From WM-3-3 sp041660045 (GTDB lineage: Bacteria > Pseudomonadota > Gammaproteobacteria > Methylococcales > Methylomonadaceae): a stretch of 64,000 nt of DNA. Within the stretch, counting starts at the first letter, position 1. The number at the start of each line of letters is the position of its first letter. The notes under the pieces are model-generated. The model had not been told where the DNA came from. It saw only the letters and a list, made by a program, of their open reading frames with translations, and made no database searches. Where the stretch lies: contig JBAZXA010000001.1 in the NCBI GenBank assembly GCA_041660045.1, forward strand, positions 372,001-436,000. Reading direction: 5' to 3'. Positions 1 through 8,635 of the stretch are shown here, in pieces. Both the position numbers and the translations under genes were made by a program.

Positions 1-455
1 ACAACAAAACGAACCGGCATGGTTTTACCCTCGTGGGCTTTAAATTTTTGTTCAGTAAAACAAAAACATTCCGTTTTTTTAAAAAATTCAGCAGCGGCAC
101 CTGGTGAAATACTAGGAATCGCTTGTGCTACCATATCCCTATCTGTTGTATTTTCGGCGTAAAAATTAACCGTGTAGTACTGGCCTGGAAAAACTTTTAA
201 GGTTTTCGTTTCTGGCCGAAATAACATTTGTGTAGCAACGTTTACGGAAGCAATAAATTCAATTTGAATTTCCCTATTCTTATCAATTTGATAATTAACT
301 TCCTTAACAGCACCATTTTCAGTTTTGCCATTTAGGCCGGTGATATCACATAAGACATCATATAGCGGTACTAAAGCATAACCAAAGCCAAACATACCGA
401 TAGCAACAAAAACCAAAATCCGAATAAGTTTTTGGTTAGATTTATCGTTATTCAT
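1..455 (-). CDS. ctaG: Cytochrome c oxidase assembly protein CtaG/Cox11 (partial, 3' end outside window)
   Basis: Copper chaperone that delivers copper to the CuB site of cytochrome c oxidase subunit I; anchored in the inner membrane with a periplasmic domain. The visible 151 codons show a short cytoplasmic start, one transmembrane segment (about residues 10-30) and the family motif VPLYDVLCDITGLNGKT. Near the window edge lies the copper-binding CFCF, followed by a basic/aromatic strand. The start ATG follows the stop of the 32-codon upstream gene by 2 bases, so the two are probably translationally coupled. The reading frame is open to base 1, so the C-terminus is missing only because the window ends. 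Family assignment is secure. Confidence 0.95.
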   Translation of the reverse strand, partial: MNNDKSNQKLIRILVFVAIGMFGFGYALVPLYDVLCDITGLNGKTENGAVKEVNYQIDKNREIQIEFIASVNVATQMLFRPETKTLKVFPGQYYTVNFYAENTTDRDMVAQAIPSISPGAAAEFFKKTECFCFTEQKFKAHEGKTMPVRFV

Positions 456-457
456 TG

Positions 458-556
458 TTATTGGGATAGCGCCTTAATCACAGCAAAAACGTAAATAGTT
501 CCGGCAATTATCACTAAGATAATTGCCGTTAATATATTCTTTTTTTTAACGTCCAT
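458..556 (-). CDS. Small single-span membrane protein between coxA and ctaG
   Basis: A 32-residue peptide: MDVKKK, then one hydrophobic helix of about 22 residues, then a short tail ending ALSQ. A GAGGA ribosome-binding site lies about 13 bases before the ATG, and the stop is 2 bases from the ctaG start. Very small membrane proteins at this position are known in many proteobacterial cox operons (cytochrome oxidase small assembly proteins). The assignment to that group rests on position, size and topology, since the sequence is too short for motif proof. It was found by reading the gap between coxA and ctaG. Confidence 0.7.
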   Translation of the reverse strand: MDVKKKNILTAIILVIIAGTIYVFAVIKALSQ

Positions 557-651
557 TAAATAAGGATGTCCTCAAAATTACTAAAACACTTTAAGTTTTC
601 AACAATTACTAGTTGACTGCCTACTGAAAAGTAGGCAGTTTAAGTTTCTAG

Positions 652-2265
652 TTAAAAGTGTTCGCTAGGTACCGTTGCTGGTGGTGTTGTAAAGGTATGG
701 TAAGGTGGTGGTGATGGCAAAGTCCACTCGAGACTATGTTTACTCGCATCTTCCCAAACTTCATTACTGACTTTCTCACCTGTACCACCTTTGATGGTGT
801 CAATTACTATGTATAAAAACAATAATTGGCTAGCACCGAAAATAAATCCACCAATACTGGAAATCATATTCCAATCAGCAAATTGCACAGCATAATCTGG
901 AATTCTTCTTGGCATACCTGCAAGACCCAGAAAGTGTTGAGGAAAAAATAAGACATTAACTGAAATGGCTGACAACCAAAAATGTAATTGGCCTATCCGT
1001 TCGTTATACATATGGCCAGTCCATTTAGGCAACCAATAATAGCCAGCTGCCATTAAGATAAAGATCGATGCCGGAACTAAGGTGTAATGAAAATGCGCAA
1101 CAATAAAATAGGTATCATGATATTGGAAGTCAACAGGGGCTACTGACATCATTAAACCCGTGAAGCCACCCATGGTAAAAAGCACTACAAATGCAATGGA
1201 AAATAACATAGGTGTTTCAAAAGTCATTGAGCCTTTCCACATTGTAGCGGTCCAGTTAAAAACTTTAACGCCAGTCGGTATGGCAATTAACATTGTTGCA
1301 TACATAAAATAGAGTTCACCAGCGATAGGCATACCGACAGTAAACATATGATGCGCCCAAACGATAAATGACAAGAATGCAATAGATGCAGTTGCATAGA
1401 CCATTGAACTGTAACCAAACAGCGGTTTACGGGCAAATACTGGAATAATAGTCGAGGCAACACCAAAAGTTGGCAAGATCATGACATAAACTTCAGGATG
1501 CCCAAAAAACCAGAAAATATGTTGGTACAAGACAGGATCACCACCACCAGCAGCATCAAAGAAACTGGTGTCAAAAAAACGGTCCGTTAACAACATTGTC
1601 ACCGCACCAGCAAACACCGGCATGATGGCAATTAGTAAAAAGGCAGTGATTAGCCAGGTCCAAACAAATAATGGCATTTTCATTAAAGTCATGGCGGGCG
1701 CGCGCATGTTAAAGATAGTTGCTATTATGTTGATAGCCCCCATAATTGATGAAATACCTAATAAATGCACGGAAAATATTGCAAAAGGAAACGCTTTGCC
1801 TGTTTGTAATATTAATGGTGGATACAAAGTCCAACCACCTGCAGGCGCACCACCTTCCATAAATAAGGTACTGGCCAATAACAGGATACCCGCTACCAAT
1901 AACCAAAAGCTCATGTTATTCATTCTAGGCAATGCCATATCGGGAGCGCCTATCATGAGTGGGATCATCCAATTGGCTAAGCCTACAAAGGCAGGCATCA
2001 CTGCCCCGAACACCATCACCAAGGCGTGCATAGTTGTCATTGAGTTAAAAAACTGGGGCTCTACAAATTGCATACCCGGTTCAAATAACTCTGCACGGAT
2101 AACCATTGCCATGGCTCCGCCAACAAAAAACATGATTAGCGAGAATAATAGATAAAGTGTTCCAATATCTTTGTGGTTAGTTGTAATTATCCATCTTAAA
2201 AGACCTTTTGCGGGACCATGGTCATGGTGGTCATGCTCATCATGTTCAGCTACTACAGCAGACAT
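652..2265 (-). CDS. coxA: Cytochrome c oxidase subunit I (aa3-type)
   Basis: Catalytic subunit of the terminal oxidase, which reduces O2 to water and pumps protons. The 537 residues contain about twelve membrane spans and all haem/copper ligands: His80 for haem a, His256 and Tyr260 in HPEVY (CuB and its cross-linked tyrosine), His305/306 (CuB), His391 (haem a3) and His393 (haem a) in HDTYFIVAHFHYTL. The N-terminus is unusually His/Asp rich (HDEHDHHDHG), a trait shared by several gammaproteobacterial homologues. The gene follows coxB after a 41-base gap and is followed by the small membrane protein and ctaG, so it belongs to one operon. A long ORF on the opposite strand is a shadow. Confidence 0.98.
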   Translation of the reverse strand: MSAVVAEHDEHDHHDHGPAKGLLRWIITTNHKDIGTLYLLFSLIMFFVGGAMAMVIRAELFEPGMQFVEPQFFNSMTTMHALVMVFGAVMPAFVGLANWMIPLMIGAPDMALPRMNNMSFWLLVAGILLLASTLFMEGGAPAGGWTLYPPLILQTGKAFPFAIFSVHLLGISSIMGAINIIATIFNMRAPAMTLMKMPLFVWTWLITAFLLIAIMPVFAGAVTMLLTDRFFDTSFFDAAGGGDPVLYQHIFWFFGHPEVYVMILPTFGVASTIIPVFARKPLFGYSSMVYATASIAFLSFIVWAHHMFTVGMPIAGELYFMYATMLIAIPTGVKVFNWTATMWKGSMTFETPMLFSIAFVVLFTMGGFTGLMMSVAPVDFQYHDTYFIVAHFHYTLVPASIFILMAAGYYWLPKWTGHMYNERIGQLHFWLSAISVNVLFFPQHFLGLAGMPRRIPDYAVQFADWNMISSIGGFIFGASQLLFLYIVIDTIKGGTGEKVSNEVWEDASKHSLEWTLPSPPPYHTFTTPPATVPSEHF

Positions 2266-2306
2266 ATCTTCACCTCATTAAAATATTAAAAATTGGAAAT
2301 CAAAGC

Positions 2307-3821
2307 CTACTCGTCATCATCTGAGCTTGTTGCAAGCAATGGCTGCACTTTTGATGGTTGAATTGAGTCGCCAACAGAATTGCCTAATCTATTCCGCGTG
2401 TAGGTAACTACGGCAGCAAAATCAGTTGCATTTAAGGTTTTTCCAAATGCCGGCATCATGCCTTTACCGTTAACCATTAAACCAATTTGTGAATTTATGT
2501 CGCCTAGGACGACTGCACTGGCTTTAATGGCCGGAAATGTGCCGGGTAATCCAGCTCCATCAGGCATGTGACAAGACGCACAGCTTTTATTGTAAACACC
2601 CTCACCTTGCGTTATCAGTTCATCTAAAGTGACATCTGCCAATGCAATAGCTTTACTAGGCTGCTTTGTAATGCTGGCTGATTCAGACGACTTAGCGGGT
2701 TTAGGCAATAACTCTTGTAATGCTTTTGGTTGAATTTCATCCCCGACCGTATTACCTAAGGCGTTTCTTGTATAGGTGATTACTTCGGCTAGTTCGGCGG
2801 CGTTAAGCATTTTAGCAAATGCTGGCATCATCCCTTTGCCATTTAGCACAATGTTAGTTTGCGTTTGAATATCACCTAGTACAACCGGGCTACCAGTAAT
2901 CGCAGGAAAAGCACCCGGTACACCTGCACCGTTTTCTAAATGGCAAGAGGCACAGTTTTTGTTATAGACACCAGCACCTTTAGCGATTAAATCAGCTCTG
3001 CTTTGGTCAGCCAAGTCAGCACCTTTCGCTTCGGCTTCTTGGGTTTTCTTAACCCAGGCATCATAATCCGGTTGATCCATGGCAATCACAACTATTGGCA
3101 TAAATCCATGGTCTTTGCCGCATAACTCTGTACATTGGCCGCGATAAGTACCGGGTTTATCTACGCTAGTCCACGATTCATTAATGAAACCTGGAATGGT
3201 GTCTTTTTTCCAGCCTAAATCTGGCACCCACCAAGAGTGGAGCACGTCAGCTGCAGTAAACACAAAACGGATTTTCTTTTTGGTGGGTATTACTAACGGT
3301 TTATCTACATTTAATAAATAATGCGGAACCGTTCGGGGATCAATGCCAGAGTTAACTTGGCGAGCTTTATTACTGGCTTCATCTAGGCTGCTAAAAAAAT
3401 GGATACCTGTGTCTAAGTATTCATATTCCCATTTCCATTGCCACCCTGTTACTTTAATAGTCATTTCAGAATCTTGGACATCATCAAGTTCTATCATGGC
3501 TTTGGTAGCAGGAATAGCCATCCCGACCAATATTAAGGTTGGGATAATTGTCCAAATAATTTCAACAGTGGTATTTTCATGAAATTGTTCAGCTTTATGT
3601 CCTTTTGATTTACGGTGATGGTAAATCGAATAAAACATAGTGCCAAATACACCTAAACCAATGAATACACAAATCCATAAAATAAGCATGTGCAGGTCAT
3701 AGACATCATTACTGAGTTTAGTGACCCCTTTCATTAGATTTAGTGTGTAATCTGCCTGCACCGTCGGAAGACCGAGGAGAACCAAGATCAGACCTGCAAA
3801 CAGTTGCGTTGTTTTCTTCAC
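2307..3821 (-). CDS. coxB: Cytochrome c oxidase subunit II with two C-terminal cytochrome c domains
   Basis: Electron-entry subunit of the oxidase. It has a signal peptide (about 1-23), two membrane helices (about 42-66 and 86-106) and a periplasmic cupredoxin domain with CuA ligands His195, Cys230, Cys234, His238 and Met241. Two haem c domains follow, with CASCH at 290-294 and 414-418. At 504 residues it is far longer than a plain CoxB (about 250-300). The two haem domains repeat with a period of 124 residues and share most positions, including GKGMMPAF as the likely Met ligand loop. This makes it a caa3-like enzyme with two extra haems. Start is GTG, with AGGAGG 8 bases upstream; it is the first gene of the cox operon. 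Confidence 0.97.
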   Translation of the reverse strand: MKKTTQLFAGLILVLLGLPTVQADYTLNLMKGVTKLSNDVYDLHMLILWICVFIGLGVFGTMFYSIYHHRKSKGHKAEQFHENTTVEIIWTIIPTLILVGMAIPATKAMIELDDVQDSEMTIKVTGWQWKWEYEYLDTGIHFFSSLDEASNKARQVNSGIDPRTVPHYLLNVDKPLVIPTKKKIRFVFTAADVLHSWWVPDLGWKKDTIPGFINESWTSVDKPGTYRGQCTELCGKDHGFMPIVVIAMDQPDYDAWVKKTQEAEAKGADLADQSRADLIAKGAGVYNKNCASCHLENGAGVPGAFPAITGSPVVLGDIQTQTNIVLNGKGMMPAFAKMLNAAELAEVITYTRNALGNTVGDEIQPKALQELLPKPAKSSESASITKQPSKAIALADVTLDELITQGEGVYNKSCASCHMPDGAGLPGTFPAIKASAVVLGDINSQIGLMVNGKGMMPAFGKTLNATDFAAVVTYTRNRLGNSVGDSIQPSKVQPLLATSSDDDE

Positions 3822-4119
3822 GGAGAAGCCTCCTAAATAGTTGTTATAAACCCTTCATAGTTTTTAACTTATTTGTTAAAAACATACTTATTCTATTTTT
3901 AAAATAATTGTCACAATTAAAATTGGGTAATTTTATCCTATCGTAACCCATGAAGCTAGGAGTCTATTCAATTAAACCGCTAGTCAATTAAACTGTATAT
4001 AACATATTAGTAATGGCCTTTTTCATTTCGGCATCTTTGGCACATCAAATATATGCAGATATATGCAGAAAATCTTTAAATAAATAAAATAAGGGCTAAG
4101 AAGGCCTGATCAAATTGCC
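3822..4119. other. Intergenic region between coxB and bioD with a 13-bp palindrome
   Basis: 298 bases without a gene, lying downstream of bioD and upstream of coxB on the minus strand. It must contain the cox operon promoter, but no confident -35/-10 pair was identified. A perfect odd palindrome AATTGTCACAATT lies at 3906-3918, about 85 bases before the coxB start, and could be an operator. A short direct repeat (atatgcag twice) lies at about 4052-4070. A weak GC hairpin (aaggc/gcctt) at about 4099-4120 abuts the bioD stop and may act as its terminator. Confidence 0.4.
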
Positions 4120-4779
4120 TTAAAATTTTAAACGCTTTGAAAAATAGTTAAAATCGGCCGTCGCTAAAAAAGGAAAAACGCCTAACAGTGGCGCATCGAT
4201 TTTTTCTTGTAGCGTTTGTATATTGCTTTCCTCTTCTAGCATAGTAAGATCGCAGCAACTTGCAATCCAGCCCGTACAGGTTAAGCCGGAAGCGATTATA
4301 GCCCGATAAGTTAAACTAGCGTGGCTAATACAACCTAATTTAATTGCCACGACTAAAATTATGGGTAATTTAAGGCGCTTAGCCATATCTTCGACATTAT
4401 CTATGGCATTTAGCGGGCTTAACCAGCCACCTACACCTTCTACTATCACAATTTCAGCCAGCGTTGAGGTTTCTAGAAAACGCTGTTCAACATAATCTAG
4501 GTTAACGGGATTATGACGCCCGGCAATATGCGGTGATACCGCTAATTCATAGGCGTAAGGATTAATACAATCATAGCTTACTTTGACAGTGGTATTGGCT
4601 TGAATCAGCAAGGCATCCTCATTTTTTAGACCACCCTCTTTTTGGGCACAACCTGATGCGACGGGTTTCATGCCAATTACTGAGTGACCTTGTTGTGTGA
4701 AATATTGCATTAATGCAATAGTTGCCCAAGTTTTACCAACATTTGTATCAGTGCCGGTAACAAAATAACCTTTTTCCAT
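4120..4779 (-). CDS. bioD: Dethiobiotin synthase
   Basis: ATP-dependent carboxylase that closes the ureido ring of dethiobiotin from 7,8-diaminopelargonate, the penultimate biotin step, in the cytoplasm. About 219 residues; the N-terminal P-loop GTDTNVGKT is diagnostic. PVASGC, VEGVGGWLSPL and the C-terminal nucleotide-binding part are also as expected. The frame could start at TTG (4785) or ATG (4782 or 4779); ATG at 4779 gives the usual MEKGYFVTGTDT start with the best spacing to AGGA. It is the last gene of the bioBFHCD operon, about 13 bases after bioC. Confidence 0.95.
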   Translation of the reverse strand: MEKGYFVTGTDTNVGKTWATIALMQYFTQQGHSVIGMKPVASGCAQKEGGLKNEDALLIQANTTVKVSYDCINPYAYELAVSPHIAGRHNPVNLDYVEQRFLETSTLAEIVIVEGVGGWLSPLNAIDNVEDMAKRLKLPIILVVAIKLGCISHASLTYRAIIASGLTCTGWIASCCDLTMLEEESNIQTLQEKIDAPLLGVFPFLATADFNYFSKRLKF

Positions 4780-4792
4780 CATCAATCCTAAA

Positions 4793-5584
4793 TTAGGCTA
4801 TGGCTGATACCATATAGATTTCATAAGTCGCCAATACATGGCCGTCCTGCATATTAGCCTGCTCATAAGCCATCATCATGGCTTGTATTTGTTTTGCCGT
4901 TGTAAAATTTTTATTGCGCTTTGAGGTGACATTGTGGGCACCAATCAATTTTAGTTTTTGCATTAAATCCAAAACACTTAGATATTCTAAACTATAGGTT
5001 AAGCTGTTAATTTCAATTTGCTTAAAGCCACTATCTTGCAGATACTGCTTAATCTGATCTTGATTGTAGAATTCATTAACATGGCTATAGTGATCCACTT
5101 TAGCCCAAGCTGTTTTTAATTCGTTTAATGTTTTAGGCCCAAAAGTAGAAAAAACCAGTTGCGAGCCGGGCTTTAAAACGCGTTTTATATCGGAAAATGT
5201 GCGTTCAAGATAAATAACCCACTGTAGCGCAAGATTTGAACACACGATATCAAAACAATGATCAGCAAATGGCAAGTGCTCTATATCGGCACAGATAACT
5301 TTAAAGCTCGGGCAATAGGATAATTTCACAACACTTGCCTGTACCATTTTTTCTGCAATATCCATAGCAATAATGCTTTCAGGATTTAAAGAAGCAATCA
5401 GAAGTTGGGTAAAAAAGCCGGTGCCGCAACCTAAGTCTAAAACGTGGCCAGTTTTGCCTTTAACAGTCTTTAACAACTGCTTGCCAATTAGCTGCTGTAA
5501 GAGTGCTGCTTGATCATAAGTTTGGGAAGCATTCGAAAATGACTTGCGCACTTTGTTTTTATCGATTTCTATCGGGCTGTCCAT
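4793..5584 (-). CDS. bioC: Malonyl-[acyl-carrier protein] O-methyltransferase
   Basis: SAM-dependent methyltransferase that masks the malonyl-ACP carboxyl group so that fatty-acid synthase can build the pimeloyl chain of biotin. The 263 residues hold the class I SAM motif VLDLGCGTGFFTQLL (about 46-60) and the acidic strand end at IIAMDIAEKM. The post-I motif includes CSNLALQWV, typical of BioC. The ATG shares one base with the stop of bioH (TAATG), which implies translational coupling. The partner BioH, which later removes the methyl ester, is immediately upstream. Confidence 0.95.
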   Translation of the reverse strand: MDSPIEIDKNKVRKSFSNASQTYDQAALLQQLIGKQLLKTVKGKTGHVLDLGCGTGFFTQLLIASLNPESIIAMDIAEKMVQASVVKLSYCPSFKVICADIEHLPFADHCFDIVCSNLALQWVIYLERTFSDIKRVLKPGSQLVFSTFGPKTLNELKTAWAKVDHYSHVNEFYNQDQIKQYLQDSGFKQIEINSLTYSLEYLSVLDLMQKLKLIGAHNVTSKRNKNFTTAKQIQAMMMAYEQANMQDGHVLATYEIYMVSAIA

Positions 5585-6342
5585 TAAGCGTCCAAAAAGT
5601 TATTAATCGCGGTTATGACTTCTTGCTCATGGGATAAGAATGGCAAGTGCCCCCCCTGCCCTATGCTGGTCAGCTTAATGTCCGGAGCTATTTTTTTTAA
5701 GGCTAAGCCAACATGACTTGGCACCAATGGATCCAAGGCACCTAAAATTACAGCCATCGGACAAGATATTGCCGGCAACCAGGCGCGCAAATCAGAGTTT
5801 TGAAGGATAGATAAACCTGCGAGCAAGGCTTTAGCTTGTGGTGGCTCATGCATACTCAGCGCAAGCTTTAACTGCTTTAAAATAGGTTTAGAGCCATTGC
5901 TTTGTAGGCTCAAAAATCGCAAAATGGTGCGGTCTTGATTATGCTCTAGGTCATGGGTAAAAGCTGATAAAACCACCTTAGACACACCAGGCCAGTCTGC
6001 ATTGTTTATAAAACAAGGGTTACCCGCAAGTAGTAGTAACGCATTCACGCGACTTGGATACCGTCTTGCCACCTCAAGAACTATCGTGGCGCCCAAAGAC
6101 CAACCTAACCAGCAGCACGCAGGTTCATCTATAGCATCAACCAGAGCTTTGCATATGTTAGCTAAGGTATACTCATGCTCGCCTACACTTTGTCCATGCC
6201 CAGGTAAATCAATACAAATAACCCGGTATGATCGGCTTAAATGTTTGGCAAAATCACCCCAAACACCACTGTGCATTGCCCAACCATGGACAAGAACAAT
6301 GGGTTTGCCATGACCCAAAGCGCAGACATGAATTTTACCCAT
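5584..6342 (-). CDS. bioH: Pimeloyl-ACP methyl ester carboxylesterase
   Basis: Alpha/beta hydrolase that cleaves the methyl ester of pimeloyl-ACP and so ends the BioC-BioH pathway to the pimeloyl moiety. Of its 252 residues, the oxyanion segment VHGWAMHSGVW, nucleophile elbow GWSLG (Ser near 82), acidic residue in ALDPLVP and catalytic His in GQGGHLPF are all visible. It lies 2 bases after bioF and overlaps bioC by one base, so it is firmly inside the operon. This context separates BioH from generic hydrolases. Confidence 0.95.
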   Translation of the reverse strand: MGKIHVCALGHGKPIVLVHGWAMHSGVWGDFAKHLSRSYRVICIDLPGHGQSVGEHEYTLANICKALVDAIDEPACCWLGWSLGATIVLEVARRYPSRVNALLLLAGNPCFINNADWPGVSKVVLSAFTHDLEHNQDRTILRFLSLQSNGSKPILKQLKLALSMHEPPQAKALLAGLSILQNSDLRAWLPAISCPMAVILGALDPLVPSHVGLALKKIAPDIKLTSIGQGGHLPFLSHEQEVITAINNFLDA

Positions 6343-6344
6343 TA

Positions 6345-7493
6345 TTATCGGTTTTCTAATGCCGACAAAAGCCGATCTATATGCTGAGGCTCATGATTTG
6401 CCGAAAATGTAATACGCAGCCTAGCACTGCCCTGAGGTACCGTGGGTGGCCTGATCGCACTAACTAAAATACCATGCTGTAGCAAACTGTCACTTAGCTT
6501 AACAGCAGCCTGGCTATCCCCCATAATGATGGGTTGAATTGCCGATGGGCTAGGCATGAGCTTTAAGCCTAATTGCCCTGCACCTAGTTGAAATTGTTTG
6601 ATTAAGGCCAGTAATTTTTCCCGGCGCCAATCTTCGGCCATCAATAACTTGAGACTGGTCCGGGTGGCTTGCGCTATAGCTGGCGGTAACGCTGTGGTAT
6701 AAATATAGCTGCGGGCTTTTTGGATTAGTGTTTCAATCAATGTTTCCGACCCGGCGATAAAAGCACCAAAAGTACCAAAGCTTTTACCCAGAGTCCCCAT
6801 TAACACGGGAACTTCATTTTGGCCGAGCTGAAAATAATCTGTCATGCCCCGGCCTTGCTTGCCAAAAACACCAAAACCATGGGCGTCATCTACCATTAAC
6901 CATGCATCATGCTTTTTTGCCAAACGGGCTAATTGGTCCAAAGGTGCAAAATCGCCATCCATGCTAAACACGCCATCAGTAACAATTAATTTATTTGCTG
7001 CAGGTTTTTCTAGCAATTTTCCCAACTGCGCCATATCAACATGACCATAACGTTTGAATGCTGCGCCGGAGGATAAACCACCATCTAATAAAGAGGCATG
7101 GTTTAAGCGGTCTTCTAAAACAAGATCGTTTTTCTGAAGCAAGCTATTAATAGCCCCTAGATTTGCCATATAGCCAGTGGAAAATATCAGTGCCCGTTCG
7201 CGTCCAGTAAAATCCGCTAGTTCTTCCTCTAGAGCATGATGCGCTGAACTATGCCCACAGATAAGATGCGCTGAACCACTCCCAACGCCATATCGTTCTA
7301 CGGCATTTTTAAATGCCTTGATCACCGCAGGATGGTTGGCAAGCCCTAGATAATCATTGCTGCAAAAATTTAATAGGATTTGCCCGGAGCTTTGTAAAAC
7401 AGTGCCTTGAGGGGAATCAATTATTCGACGATAGCGATAAAGACCAAGATTTTGCTGGGTGGCCAAATTTGCTGCTAATTCTGAAAATGACAT
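6345..7493 (-). CDS. bioF: 8-amino-7-oxononanoate synthase
   Basis: PLP enzyme that condenses pimeloyl-ACP (or CoA) with alanine to 8-amino-7-oxononanoate. At 382 residues it has the usual length of the alpha-oxoamine synthase family. Visible motifs are NDYLGLA, the GSGSAHLICGH glycine/histidine stretch and VDDAHGFG, which contacts the cofactor. The PLP lysine lies in GTLGKSFG. Start ATG at 7493; the stop is 2 bases before bioH. A bioA transaminase is not in this cluster and must be encoded elsewhere. Confidence 0.97.
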   Translation of the reverse strand: MSFSELAANLATQQNLGLYRYRRIIDSPQGTVLQSSGQILLNFCSNDYLGLANHPAVIKAFKNAVERYGVGSGSAHLICGHSSAHHALEEELADFTGRERALIFSTGYMANLGAINSLLQKNDLVLEDRLNHASLLDGGLSSGAAFKRYGHVDMAQLGKLLEKPAANKLIVTDGVFSMDGDFAPLDQLARLAKKHDAWLMVDDAHGFGVFGKQGRGMTDYFQLGQNEVPVLMGTLGKSFGTFGAFIAGSETLIETLIQKARSYIYTTALPPAIAQATRTSLKLLMAEDWRREKLLALIKQFQLGAGQLGLKLMPSPSAIQPIIMGDSQAAVKLSDSLLQHGILVSAIRPPTVPQGSARLRITFSANHEPQHIDRLLSALENR

Positions 7494-7559
7494 GTCTAAG
7501 GCAAACTTAAATTATAAAAGCAAATTTTTTATGGCCTAACTTAGGGCATCATACCCCGC

Positions 7560-8558
7560 TTAAATCGTATGGCTAGAGCCGCCAGCATGCAAGCCCAAAC
7601 GCTCAAATAAGCTTTTATCATGATTCGTCATGGGGTTATCCGTCGTTAATAATTTATCCCCGTAAAAAATTGAATTTGCACCCGCTAAAAAGCATAACGC
7701 TTGCATTTCATCATTCATATCATTGCGCCCTGCCGACAAGCGTACTCTTGACGTAGGCATTAAAATCCGAGCCACGGCAATAGTACGGATAAAACTAAAA
7801 TTATCTAATGCTTCAGTGCCCATGAGTGGTGTGCCTTCAACTTGAACTAACAAATTAATCGGCACGCTCTCAGGATGTTTTGGCATATTGGCCAATTCAA
7901 TCAGTAATTGAGCACGGTCATCTAGCGTCTCGCCCATGCCAATAATGCCGCCGCAGCACACATTAATTCCAGCATCCCTAACCCTGGACAAGGTATCCAA
8001 ACGGTCTTGATAAGTGCGGGTAGTAATCACTTCAGAATAGTAGTCTTCTGACGTATCTAAATTGTGGTTGTAATAATCTAAGCCACTTTGTTTTAGCCGC
8101 GCCGTTTGACTGTCAGTCAGCATACCTAAGGTGACACAGGTTTCCAAACCTAAGGCTTTGACCCCTTGAACCATCTCGACAACTCTTTCAATATCGCGGT
8201 CTTTTGGTTGCCGCCAGGCCGCCCCCATACAAAAACGCGATGCGCCTTGGTTTTTAGCTTGTTTAGCAGCTTCTAATACTTGCGCTATTGGCATTAAAGC
8301 TTCAGGCGTTAAGCCAGAGTCATAACGGGCGCTTTGTGGACAATAGCCACAATCTTCAGAACATGCACCGGTTTTAATACTCAGTAAGCTGCTAATCTGA
8401 ATCTCATTGGGGTCAAAATATGCCCTGTGGATAGTCTGCGCTTTGAATACAAGATCATTAAAAGCCAGCTTGAATAGCGATAGCACTTCTTCTAACTGCC
8501 AGTTATGGCGTACCAAAGCAGGAATTCCTAGCGAATTAAGTTTAGGATTAACAGACAT
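7560..8558 (-). CDS. bioB: Biotin synthase (radical SAM)
   Basis: Inserts sulfur into dethiobiotin using a radical-SAM 4Fe-4S cluster and a second sacrificial Fe-S cluster. The 332 residues contain the radical-SAM cysteines in CSEDCGYCPQ, followed by YDSGL, the GAAWRQPKDRD segment and CCGGIIGMGE. The Arg of RLSAGR that binds the auxiliary cluster is also present. It is the promoter-proximal gene of the bio operon, with 66 bases before bioF. The upstream region is short (about 70 bases) and shared with the divergent comF-like gene. Confidence 0.98.
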   Translation of the reverse strand: MSVNPKLNSLGIPALVRHNWQLEEVLSLFKLAFNDLVFKAQTIHRAYFDPNEIQISSLLSIKTGACSEDCGYCPQSARYDSGLTPEALMPIAQVLEAAKQAKNQGASRFCMGAAWRQPKDRDIERVVEMVQGVKALGLETCVTLGMLTDSQTARLKQSGLDYYNHNLDTSEDYYSEVITTRTYQDRLDTLSRVRDAGINVCCGGIIGMGETLDDRAQLLIELANMPKHPESVPINLLVQVEGTPLMGTEALDNFSFIRTIAVARILMPTSRVRLSAGRNDMNDEMQALCFLAGANSIFYGDKLLTTDNPMTNHDKSLFERLGLHAGGSSHTI

Positions 8559-8626
8559 TTTGTCAGCTCCGGTTTACACTTAAGATTATAAAAAATTATT
8601 GGCTAAACAACACTTGTTAACTTTTA
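8559..8626 (-). promoter_or_regulatory. Putative promoter of the bio operon
   Basis: On the minus strand a perfect TATAAT lies at 8590-8585, about 27 bases before the bioB ATG, with a GGAG ribosome-binding site between them. A -35 box is weak (TGTTGT about 16 bases upstream). A half-site GGTTTACA (8571-8578, plus strand) resembles one arm of the BirA operator, but no matching second arm was found. Confidence 0.4.
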
Positions 8627-8635
8627 GTGAAGCTT

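Noticed and set aside
1568..2155. 195-codon open frame on the plus strand
   Set aside because: It lies fully antisense to the strongly conserved coxA gene; its composition is that of a reverse-strand shadow and it has no ribosome-binding site or recognisable motif.
8559..8626. BirA operator in front of bioB
   Set aside because: Only one arm (GGTTTACA) is present; no inverted partner at the spacing of known bio operators was found.
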